Assembly (NCBI GenBank): GCA_009838625.1
Contig: VXRG01000115.1
Span: 1 to 45,467 of the forward strand
Length of the DNA stretch: 45,467 nt
Source: Caldilineaceae bacterium SB0664_bin_27
GTDB taxonomy: Bacteria; Chloroflexota; Anaerolineae; Caldilineales; Caldilineaceae
Reading direction: 5' to 3'
Shown: piece after piece, positions 1-6,822 of the stretch
Position numbering within the stretch: the first letter of the stretch is position 1
How the letters are laid out: each line of letters begins with the position of its first letter
Made by a program: the position numbers and the translations under genes
The notes under the pieces: generated by a model
The model's input: only the letters and a program-made list of their open reading frames with translations
Databases searched by the model: none
Told to the model about the DNA's origin: nothing

Positions 1-11
1 GCCCCCCGACT

Positions 12-170
12 CCCCGTGGACAAAGGCCATACGAAGTTCTCCGCGCCCCTCCGCGTCCTCCGCGGACAAAAAGGTTTTAAGAAGCTCTCCGCGCCCCTCC
101 GCGTCCTCCGCGGACAAAAAGGTTTTAAGAAGCTCTCCGCGCCCCTCCGCGTCCTCCGCGGACAAAAAAG
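12..170. repeat. 48-bp tandem repeat array, at least three full copies
   Basis: The core CCGCGCCCCTCCGCGTCCTC begins at 41, 89 and 137, an exact 48-bp period. Copies are nearly identical; the third has one extra A in the A-run after CGCGGACAAAAA and then diverges. Bases about 12-40 (CCCCGTGGACAAA...ACGAAGTTCT) look like the degenerate end of a fourth copy, so the array may continue left of the window. Each unit holds three 9-bp subrepeats of the form CCTCCGCGN, and an A-rich part with GGTTTTAAGAAG. 48 is a multiple of three, so a short open frame repeats SAPLRVLRGQKGFKKL, but I see no ribosome binding site or real protein character. Probably an intergenic repeat family, not a gene. There are no unique spacers, so it is not a CRISPR array. 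Confidence 0.85.
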
Positions 171-252
171 GTGTTCCTCTCGGCCCTTCCTCCCCGGATA
201 GACCCCGTTTCTTGATCGCCCAATCGCGTTGAAGTAGAATGTCCCGTGCTCA

Positions 253-1863
253 GTGGATGCCCTGACATCTCGCGGAGCGTCAGATTCGTTTCCCACCTTG
301 CGCAAGAAAGACATCGACCGAATCGTGCATTCTACGTTGCAGTCCACGGCGGCAAAGCATCATGCTGTCTCCACCTTTCCCGCACGTATTTCCCTGCCAG
401 CTGTTCTCGACACGGGCTCAGGCTATCAACGCCTTCTCTGTATTCTGATTCTGGTGGGATTCGGTTTGCGCCTCGTCATGCTGGACCGCTTTCGGTTCCA
501 TCAGGATGAGGCTCTGTACAGCTATTGGGCGCTGCGATTCCTCCACGATGATCCTCTGTTCCTTGAGCAGTGGATCGACAAACCCCCGCTGTTCGTCTGG
601 TTGCTTGCCTACTGCTTCAAGGCTCTTGGCGCATCCGAGGCCAGCGCGCGCCTACTGAACATCGGCTTCAGCCTGCTCACGATCCCGGTCGTCGCCGCCG
701 TCGCTAGACGGGCATGGACGCCGGCCGCGGGCGCGATCGCAGCGGCAACCTTCGCGCTCAATCCCTTTGCCGTCAGCTTTAGCCCGACCGCATTCACCGA
801 TCCATTGCTGGTGCTGGCGGGCGTCTGTTCACTCTATGCAGCGCTGAGATCGCGTCCCTTTTGGGCTGGGCTCTGCCTCGGCGCCGCCATCATGACAAAA
901 CAGCAGGGCGTCTTCTTTGTTCCGCTGGCGCTGGCCATACTCATGGCGGGAAACCCGAAAGCCAGGGCGCTCTGTACTGCCGGCCTGCGCGCGGCAGCAG
1001 GGCTGGCCGTGACCGTCCTTCCCGTCCTGTACTGGGACAGCCTGCGTTGGGCAGTCGCGCCGTCGCCATGGGATCTCGGCGCACGCAACTATGCGGTATT
1101 GGAACTGCTCCCGCTCGACCAGTGGCCGGAACGCCTGCCCCGCATCGCCGGCCTGCTCTGGTATCTGACCGCAAGTCCCGTTGTGTGGACGGTTGTGATC
1201 GCCACCTTGATCGCCGCATCTGTTTTGAGGGTATTGAATGTGCGGCCTGAAGGAGCCTCACTGTCGCAGCCCAATACCGCTCTCGCGGTCCTGCTGTGTG
1301 GTTGGATTGGGTTATACTTGGGTGCCCATGCTGCTTTCAGTCTTCCCGTATGGGACCGGTACTTCCTGCCGCTTGCGCCGGCATTTGCCATCCTGTGCGG
1401 GTGGTTTGGGGGCAGGATTCTGGCCCCCGCTTCCCAGCTGTGGAGATCGGCCGTTATTGGGCTGTGGATCGTCCTCCTGCTTCCCGGCGCAGTGCAGGCC
1501 GCCCGCGGCGGATTCCCGATAGGCGGCGATCACGGCGCATACGAAGGACTGCGAGAGACGTCTGCCTGGCTTGACCGCCATAGCCCGGAGGGTGCCGTTC
1601 TGTACCACCAGTCCCTGGGCTGGCACTTTCAGTTCTACCTGTTTGAGAATCCACGCAGGTACACTGCGCGCTGGGTTGCAACTCCGGTCGCGCTCGCGGA
1701 CGATGCCGCAAAAAGACCGTACAGCGCCCGGTTCGTGATCGCGCCGGCGTGGCAGCCGCTTAGGAACTTCCATCCCCATCTGGCCTCGCGCGAATTGGAG
1801 CTGGTGCAGAGAGTCAGGGAAGGTCAGTTCACAATCTACGAACTTGTGCCACGCCGGCGTTAA
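253..1863 (+). CDS. GT39-like (ArnT/PMT-type) membrane glycosyltransferase
   Basis: A 536-residue protein with many hydrophobic helices from about residue 59 on. The first extracytoplasmic loop carries FHQDEAL (D85, E86), and D109-K-P-P-L-F follows; both are landmarks of GT-C family 39 enzymes, which move a sugar from a polyprenyl-phosphate donor to lipid or protein on the outer face of the membrane. The C-terminal 120 residues are soluble-looking. The start used is a GTG. About 55 polar residues precede the first membrane helix, which is long for the family, so a later start (for example TTG at 298) is possible. The gene stands alone, downstream of the repeat array and 91 bp ahead of the ADP-ribosylglycohydrolase gene. 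Donor and acceptor cannot be told from sequence. Confidence 0.8.
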   Translation: MDALTSRGASDSFPTLRKKDIDRIVHSTLQSTAAKHHAVSTFPARISLPAVLDTGSGYQRLLCILILVGFGLRLVMLDRFRFHQDEALYSYWALRFLHDDPLFLEQWIDKPPLFVWLLAYCFKALGASEASARLLNIGFSLLTIPVVAAVARRAWTPAAGAIAAATFALNPFAVSFSPTAFTDPLLVLAGVCSLYAALRSRPFWAGLCLGAAIMTKQQGVFFVPLALAILMAGNPKARALCTAGLRAAAGLAVTVLPVLYWDSLRWAVAPSPWDLGARNYAVLELLPLDQWPERLPRIAGLLWYLTASPVVWTVVIATLIAASVLRVLNVRPEGASLSQPNTALAVLLCGWIGLYLGAHAAFSLPVWDRYFLPLAPAFAILCGWFGGRILAPASQLWRSAVIGLWIVLLLPGAVQAARGGFPIGGDHGAYEGLRETSAWLDRHSPEGAVLYHQSLGWHFQFYLFENPRRYTARWVATPVALADDAAKRPYSARFVIAPAWQPLRNFHPHLASRELELVQRVREGQFTIYELVPRRR

Positions 1864-1954
1864 TCCGGCCGCCGTCGACTGTAGCCTGATCGACAGTTGC
1901 CGGCCGCCAGAGGTGCAGGCACAATGGTACAAACTTATCTGAAGGAGAATCGAG

Positions 1955-2920
1955 ATGACAGTTGACCAAAGCCATTCCGAGTCTGGCGTTCTTTCCCGGG
2001 CGCAGGGCTGCCTCCTCGGCCAGCTGATCGGGGACGCACTCGGCAGTCTGGTGGAGTTCCAGACACCGGGACGGATACTGAGCCGCTATCCTGAAGGCGT
2101 GCGGGACATGGCGGACGGCGGCACCTGGAACACCATCGCCGGCCAGCCCACCGATGATTCAGAGATGGCTCTCATGTTGGCGCGCTCCCTCGTATCGCAG
2201 GGGAAATTCGACATATCAGAGGTGGAAAAGGCCTATGTGTACTGGCTGGAATCCAATCCTTTCGATATAGGCAATACAATCCTGAGCGGCCTGACCGGAC
2301 GGCCCAATCCACGCAGCCAGGCCAACGGGGCACTGATGCGGATCAGCCCGCTGGGGATATTCGGCGCAAACTACACGTTGGGCCAGGTGGCAGAGTGGGC
2401 GCGGCAGGACGCCGCGATCACCCACGTCCACCGGGTCTGCCAGCAGGCCAACGCGCTCTTCGCCATGGCGATCGCGCTCGCAGTGCGCACCGGATGCGGC
2501 GCGAGCGACCTGTATCAGAAGATCGCAGGCTGGGCAGAAGAAATGGAAGTCGACAACAGGTTGAAGGATACGGTCGCCGCAGCCGCCGCCTCTCCTCCAG
2601 ACGACTTTACTTATAAGGAAGGATGGGTGCTGATCGCTTTCCAAAATGCCCTATGGCAGCTTCTCAATGCCCAAAACCTGGAGGAGAGCATCATCGACAC
2701 GGTCATGCAGGGGGGCGATACCGACACCAACGCGGCGATCTGCGGGGCCCTCATGGGCGCTGTTCATGGTCGGGAGGCAATCCCCGATCGTTGGGTCGAG
2801 ACAATCCGGGGCTGCCGGCCGCAGGCGGGAACGCCCGGCGTTTTCCAGCCCAGGCCCGAAGTCTTCTGGCCGGTGGATGCGCTGGAGCTGGCCGAGCAGT
2901 TGATAACGCAGGCCAACTGA
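1955..2920 (+). CDS. ADP-ribosylglycohydrolase family protein (DraG/ARH-like)
   Basis: A 321-residue cytosolic protein that fits the ADP-ribosylglycohydrolase fold in length and motifs. GQLIGDALGSLVEF near the N terminus, PTDDSEMAL (T66, D67, D68) and GGDTDTNAAICGALMGAV (D255, D257, T258) are the family's metal-binding elements holding two Mg or Mn ions. Known members remove ADP-ribose from arginine (DraG, ARH1), serine (ARH3) or small molecules; some are ADP-ribosyl-like hydrolases of unknown substrate. An AAGGAG sequence about 7 bp upstream supports the ATG. The next gene begins 44 bp later, so they may be co-transcribed. No nitrogenase or ADP-ribosyltransferase gene is in the window, so a DraG role is not supported and the substrate is open. 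Confidence 0.88.
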   Translation: MTVDQSHSESGVLSRAQGCLLGQLIGDALGSLVEFQTPGRILSRYPEGVRDMADGGTWNTIAGQPTDDSEMALMLARSLVSQGKFDISEVEKAYVYWLESNPFDIGNTILSGLTGRPNPRSQANGALMRISPLGIFGANYTLGQVAEWARQDAAITHVHRVCQQANALFAMAIALAVRTGCGASDLYQKIAGWAEEMEVDNRLKDTVAAAAASPPDDFTYKEGWVLIAFQNALWQLLNAQNLEESIIDTVMQGGDTDTNAAICGALMGAVHGREAIPDRWVETIRGCRPQAGTPGVFQPRPEVFWPVDALELAEQLITQAN

Positions 2921-2964
2921 CATTCGTCAGAACCGGAATCAGATGGTTTGGAGGGTGGACCGTA

Positions 2965-3972
2965 ATGATGGAATCGATGAAACGGGCCGCATTGTGGACG
3001 CCGCCGTTGGAGGAGTTGGCGCCTGTTGTGCGGGAAGGGCTCCAGGCCAACTACGCCAGTGTCGAGGTCGACGTCACCGATTGCCCCGACCTGCGGACGC
3101 TGGGCTGCGCCAGTCCAGGCATCTGTGGCTCGACCGTCCTGCTCGAGGTGGGCGGGGAACCGTACGCCCACAATCCCAGGTACCGGCACGTCACCTTCGA
3201 CATGGCGGAAATGGCGAGCGACTGCGGCCAGGCCGACGGAACTTTGTTCGGCGCGGGCATGGCCTTTCCGGGCGTGTTGGAAGGGCACTGCGGAGAAGTG
3301 ATCGCCACATTGCAGGCGAGTGGAGTCAACCGGTCCAGGGTCGCTCGCGTCGGGCCGCAGCAGGAGTGCATTGTTGAACCCTATCCGTCGACGCGCCACA
3401 GCGGTCTGTCCAACCTCTTTCTATCCGAGGGCCGGCAGGATCCCGTGCTCAAGGTCAGCGTCGAAACACGGACCGGCGCCGAACGCTCGTTCACGCAGGC
3501 GCTGCGCAAAAGTCTGCAAGCGCATCCGGAAATTGGTGGAGATGGCGCGCCTGCGGGCGCCCGTCAGGTGGGGTTGGGCGGCGTCTTCGTAATCGAATCA
3601 GGCCGGATTCGTTCGCATGTCATGCCGGATTACGAATGCATCGCCCACCACTACTACGACACGGAGGCCGAGGAAGTCGTTGCCGAGTTTCTCCAGTTTT
3701 ATGAGCACATGGGGCCCGACCTGCTCTGCTTCGCCGTCTGCTGGACCGGTGACCCGACAGGCGGGCGTCTGCATCTGCGCGAGTCGGGCGAGCATACCCA
3801 TTTCTTCCATATGGGGGAGCTCAGCCAGGCCGGTCACTATCACTATGATGTCACCCCCGATACCATCCGTTACTCGGGTTACTTCAACATTGCAGCTGAA
3901 CTGGTGCGCTTCGGCGACATCTATGCGGAACTTGAACGGCAGTCAGAACACACCGATGAGGAGCCAAGATGA
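2965..3972 (+). CDS. DUF1907 zinc ester hydrolase, homolog of animal C11orf54/PTD012
   Basis: The 335-residue product resembles human C11orf54 along its whole length: PPLEELAPVVREGL at the N terminus, VTDCPDL and ICG near residue 40-54, LSNLFLSEG at 148-155, GLGGVFVI then HVMP near 204-221, and the C-terminal cluster EHTHFFHMGE ... GHYHYDVTPDT. In the human protein a zinc ion is held by an HxH pair and a later His; here the equivalents are H277, H279 and H293. The family has measured esterase activity on model substrates; its natural substrate here is unknown. ATG at 2965 is chosen because GGAGG lies about 10 bp upstream and because homology begins there; the frame is open further upstream but overlaps the previous gene. 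The stop overlaps the next start (ATGA), so the two are translationally coupled. Confidence 0.88.
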   Translation: MMESMKRAALWTPPLEELAPVVREGLQANYASVEVDVTDCPDLRTLGCASPGICGSTVLLEVGGEPYAHNPRYRHVTFDMAEMASDCGQADGTLFGAGMAFPGVLEGHCGEVIATLQASGVNRSRVARVGPQQECIVEPYPSTRHSGLSNLFLSEGRQDPVLKVSVETRTGAERSFTQALRKSLQAHPEIGGDGAPAGARQVGLGGVFVIESGRIRSHVMPDYECIAHHYYDTEAEEVVAEFLQFYEHMGPDLLCFAVCWTGDPTGGRLHLRESGEHTHFFHMGELSQAGHYHYDVTPDTIRYSGYFNIAAELVRFGDIYAELERQSEHTDEEPR

Positions 3973-5081
3973 AGATTACAGAGGTAAATGCGGTGGGCCT
4001 GCGCGGCGCGACGCCGGAAGGCGGTTGGAGCGAGGAGCTGAAAGAGGAAGACTGCGTCCATACGCTTGTTTTCGTCGAGACGGATGAAGGCGTCACCGGT
4101 TACGGTTCCGTCTTCACCAACGACGGGCTCGTGCTGGCCGCGCTGGAGGTGCTGCGCCCGCTCTTGATCGGTCAGTCCGCGATCGAGCCGGAAAGAGTTA
4201 GCGAGCACTTGCACCAGAATACCTTCTGGCTGGGGCGGGGCGGCAGCGTCACGCACACGATCAGCGGCATCGACATCGCAATGTGGGACATTCTGGGCAA
4301 GGTCACAGGGCAGCCGGTCGGCCGCCTCTTGGGGGGACGCTATCGCGAACGGGTCCGGCCCTATGCCTCTCTGCTGATGGACCAGCCGGCGCCGCTCCGG
4401 GATGAACTGCAGATGTGGAAGGAGCAGGGCTTCCGCGCCTTCAAGATGGGGTGGGGTCCCTTCGGCCGCGTCAGTGACAAACTGGACGAGGAGATCGTGG
4501 CCGTTGCCCGCGAAGTCGTGGGCGACGACAACCAGCTGATGGTGGACGCCGGCGGCAGCGATGCCCACTGGCAGGGCCGCTATACGTGGGCGCTCCGCTG
4601 TGCCAGGATGCTGGCCGATTACGGTGTCGACTGGTTCGAAGAGCCGCTGCGCCCCGATGACCTGGAAGACTTTATCCATCTGCGCCGAAACACGACCGTC
4701 CCCATTACCGGCGGCGAGGTTCTGACCCGGCGCCAGTCCTTCCTTCCCTTTCTTCAGCAGGGCGCCTTCGACATCGTCCAGCCCGATGTCGCCAAGGTCG
4801 GAGGAATCAGTGAGGAGCGTCGCATTGGCTGGATGGCGCAGGAGAATGGCGTACGCATGATCCCGCACGGTTGGAACACCGCCCTGGGGCTGGCGGCCGA
4901 CCTGCAGCTGGCCTCGGCCCTCGCCGATACCGACCTCGTCGAGTACAAGACCGGCTCCCCCTATATCGACGAGATCGTGGTCGGCGGCTGGCAGCTGGAC
5001 GCGGAAGGCATGCTCCAGATTCCCGCCGGGCCGGGCCTGGGAATCGAGTTGGATATGGACGCAGTGGCGCGCTATTCCTGA
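3969..5081 (+). CDS. Enolase-superfamily sugar-acid dehydratase or racemase (mandelate racemase/muconate lactonizing type)
   Basis: A 370-residue enzyme with the N-terminal capping domain (about 1-120) and the (beta/alpha)7-beta barrel of the mandelate racemase group. Metal ligands appear as D193 (VDAGG), E224 (WFEEP) and E250 (TGGE); QPDVAKVGG (D273, K276) and H300 in PHGWN supply the catalytic dyad. The usual K-x-K on strand 2 is here K159-M-G161-W-G, so the second lysine is missing and H300 is likely the main base. Such enzymes abstract the alpha proton of a carboxylate, most often dehydrating an aldonic or aldaric acid. The gene has GAGGAG 6 bp before its ATG and overlaps the C11orf54-like gene by 4 nt, which suggests that the ester or lactone hydrolase supplies its acid substrate (inference). 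Confidence 0.88.
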   Translation: MKITEVNAVGLRGATPEGGWSEELKEEDCVHTLVFVETDEGVTGYGSVFTNDGLVLAALEVLRPLLIGQSAIEPERVSEHLHQNTFWLGRGGSVTHTISGIDIAMWDILGKVTGQPVGRLLGGRYRERVRPYASLLMDQPAPLRDELQMWKEQGFRAFKMGWGPFGRVSDKLDEEIVAVAREVVGDDNQLMVDAGGSDAHWQGRYTWALRCARMLADYGVDWFEEPLRPDDLEDFIHLRRNTTVPITGGEVLTRRQSFLPFLQQGAFDIVQPDVAKVGGISEERRIGWMAQENGVRMIPHGWNTALGLAADLQLASALADTDLVEYKTGSPYIDEIVVGGWQLDAEGMLQIPAGPGLGIELDMDAVARYS

Positions 5082-5109
5082 TCGAAGCGATCTTCAGGCA
5101 GCTTCAGAT

Positions 5110-6459
5110 TCAGACCGCAAGGCGAGTGCGCCAGACGCGTAGCTGTTTTCTGCCGAGAATGAGCCACCAGAGTGTCAATGTCTCGGAAGTGAAACCGGCC
5201 AGTAGCGCTGCCACGCCGAGCGCCGCGCCTTGCAGCCCTGCCAGCGGCAGGGCCAGCAGGGCGACCAGAATGGCGCCTGTACGCATCGGTGCGCCAACTG
5301 CCATTGGTCGAGTGTCGCGCTCCATAAAGGCGATGCTGTGGAAGTAGGCGCGATGTACGACGACGAACGGGAAGAAAGTGTAGATCTGTAGGGGCACGCG
5401 ACTGAGCTCCGCCAGGGCAGGTGTCACGCCAATGACCTGCTCCAGCAGGACCGTTCGCAGAGGTGTCCAGAAAAGCAGCAGACAGATGGCGAAGGCGGCA
5501 GCGCCGCACCAGTAGGTGTATAGAAGAAAGGGGCGGTAGGAACGCACTTCAGCGTAGAATGGGGGTACCAGCGCACGTATCTCATTGAGCCAGCGGTACG
5601 TCCACTGCCCGAGCGTATAGGCTACGGTCAGCGCGGCCATCGCCTCTGCGCCGTGCGCGCCCCGCACGACGAACAGGTTGATGAGCGGCCGGCTGGACTC
5701 CTGCATGAAGTTCATAAGCGCCACCGGCCAGGTAAAGTGAAAGAGGGCCGCATAGGTAATTGGCGGGCGGTCCAGCTTGTCCGGAAGACCCCCGCCCCAA
5801 AAGCGCCAGAGATAGTAGATAATGGTGACAGACTCGGTCAGGGTTGACGCGTAGAGTACCAGGATTGGCAGCCAGATGGGCCGGGTCCGAATGGCGTCGA
5901 CCTGCAGGAGTGCGACGACGGCCGCGAGTCCTGCGGCAACGCTCATCGCCGTGGCTGCACTGATTTTGCCGGTCTGCTTTCCTCGGGTCAGGATGCCATT
6001 GCCGAGTTGAGTTATACCCCGCAGCAGGGGCATCGGCAGCAGCCAGAGCATCATGATGCGTACTCGTTCGCTGGTCTCCGCATCGATGGCGTGCAGCTCC
6101 TCGAGCAGTAGGCGGCTGATAAGCGTGCCGCTGAGCAGCCACTGTACCGCCACCATGATCAGCGCCAGCGCGCTCACATAGATCAGGCCCCGCCAGAAAT
6201 CCCGCTTGTCCTCCACCAGTACCATCCCGGCATAGCGAAGTTGCGCCAGTGGGCTGGACAGAGATGTTACCAGTCCCCAGGCCAGTCCAAATGCGGCCAG
6301 GACGCGGACGGCGTCGGGCATACGCGCCATCCCCGCGTTAATACCCTGCGCGCCGAACTCAAAAATAAGAATTGTCAGAACCAGGGGCAGCAGGAACCGT
6401 GTAAAGCGCAAATACATAAACTGTATGCCGTTAACTATGCGATGCGAGGAGGCAGGCAC
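5110..6459 (-). CDS. MATE/MviN-like multi-pass membrane protein, possible lipid or polysaccharide flippase
   Basis: A 449-residue, strongly hydrophobic protein with about twelve predicted membrane segments arranged in two similar halves, such as FLLPLVLTILIFEFG at the N terminus and YWCGAAAFAICLLLF in the second half. Length and layout resemble the MOP superfamily (MATE, Wzx, MviN), whose members export drugs or flip lipid-linked sugars. I see no diagnostic catalytic motif, so the substrate is unknown. The start used is GTG at 6459; ATG at 6417, just before the first helix, is equally possible, and neither has a clear ribosome binding site. The gene converges with the enolase-superfamily gene, leaving only 28 bp between stops. 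Confidence 0.6.
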   Translation of the reverse strand: MPASSHRIVNGIQFMYLRFTRFLLPLVLTILIFEFGAQGINAGMARMPDAVRVLAAFGLAWGLVTSLSSPLAQLRYAGMVLVEDKRDFWRGLIYVSALALIMVAVQWLLSGTLISRLLLEELHAIDAETSERVRIMMLWLLPMPLLRGITQLGNGILTRGKQTGKISAATAMSVAAGLAAVVALLQVDAIRTRPIWLPILVLYASTLTESVTIIYYLWRFWGGGLPDKLDRPPITYAALFHFTWPVALMNFMQESSRPLINLFVVRGAHGAEAMAALTVAYTLGQWTYRWLNEIRALVPPFYAEVRSYRPFLLYTYWCGAAAFAICLLLFWTPLRTVLLEQVIGVTPALAELSRVPLQIYTFFPFVVVHRAYFHSIAFMERDTRPMAVGAPMRTGAILVALLALPLAGLQGAALGVAALLAGFTSETLTLWWLILGRKQLRVWRTRLAV

Positions 6460-6553
6460 AGGGGCAGGCGAAAGAGCCGAACAATCGCTCTCTCCCCTGC
6501 GGCTGGGAAACTGAATGACAAAATGCAGCCACAGGGATTATCACACAGGGCCA

Positions 6554-6629
6554 AAGTGCACGCAATGGAATCGGCATGGCAGGTCAGGGCCTAAGTGCAT
6601 GCGATGGAATCGTCATGGTCGGTCAGGGC
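6554..6629. repeat. Imperfect 37-nt direct repeat, two copies, 39-bp period
   Basis: Copy 1 (6554-6590) and copy 2 (6593-6629) both run AAGTGCAYGCRATGGAATCG then KCATGG...GGTCAGGGC. They agree at 32 of 37 positions by eye. The repeat lies 130-200 bp upstream of the predicted GH13 promoter. It could be a regulator-binding direct repeat or simply a duplicated intergenic element; nothing in the sequence decides. Confidence 0.7.
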
Positions 6630-6696
6630 AGCTGAGTCCTGTTGCGTAAACTTCTTGGGAACCTGCCTTTGCACCTCCAGCCGCTCCGCCTCTTAC

Positions 6697-6711
6697 CACT
6701 GGCCACTGACT
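6697..6711. repeat. Dispersed intergenic 15-mer, copy 1
   Basis: CACTGGCCACTGACT occurs here and again, identically, at 27658-27672, both times between genes and in the same orientation. It sits in a patch rich in CACTG/CCACTG words that continues to about 6727. The sharing suggests a dispersed intergenic repeat family in this genome. Confidence 0.6.
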
Positions 6712-6731
6712 GCTTACCACTGCAATGTGCA

Positions 6732-6760
6732 TTGACAACTGCCGGGGCCTATGCAACAAT
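6732..6760 (+). promoter_or_regulatory. Predicted sigma-70-type promoter for the GH13 gene
   Basis: A perfect -35 box TTGACA (6732-6737), a 17-bp spacer and a -10-like AACAAT (6755-6760, 4 of 6 to consensus). Transcription would begin near 6767, about 55 nt before the chosen GH13 start at 6823, which supports that start over the ATG at 6751. Confidence 0.5.
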
Positions 6761-6822
6761 CGGTTCCAGACCACGGCAAGGAGATCAATCACGATCTCGG
6801 CCTCTCCGCTATCAGCGTTGGA

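Larger units (their letters stand above)
6460..6822. other. Divergent intergenic region between the flippase-like gene and the GH13 gene
   Basis: This 363-bp stretch has no convincing gene. It holds a two-copy tandem repeat (6554-6629), a low-complexity patch of CACTG-like words (about 6697-6727) and a promoter-like element for the GH13 gene (6732-6760). The frame of the GH13 gene is open back to an ATG at 6751, but that ATG lies inside the predicted -10/spacer, which argues against its use. Confidence 0.6.

Noticed and set aside
12..170. CRISPR array
   Set aside because: Units are joined directly without unique spacers and no cas genes are present.
16..201. Open frame encoding a 16-residue repeat (SAPLRVLRGQKGFKKL)
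   Set aside because: It follows only from a 48-bp DNA repeat whose length is divisible by three; there is no ribosome binding site and no protein-like composition outside the repeat.
2623..2964. N-terminal extension of the C11orf54-like gene
   Set aside because: It overlaps the ADP-ribosylglycohydrolase coding region in another frame and homology begins at 2965, next to a good ribosome binding site.
3921..4868. Long minus-strand frame opposite the enolase-superfamily gene
   Set aside because: The plus strand has catalytic motifs, ribosome binding site and coupling; the antisense frame has none.
5080..5092. Short palindrome GATCG-AAG-CGATC after the enolase-superfamily gene as terminator
   Set aside because: Only 5 bp of stem and no T-run on either side.
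6751..6822. Earlier ATG for the GH13 gene
   Set aside because: It lies within the predicted promoter, adds residues not seen in the family and has no ribosome binding site.
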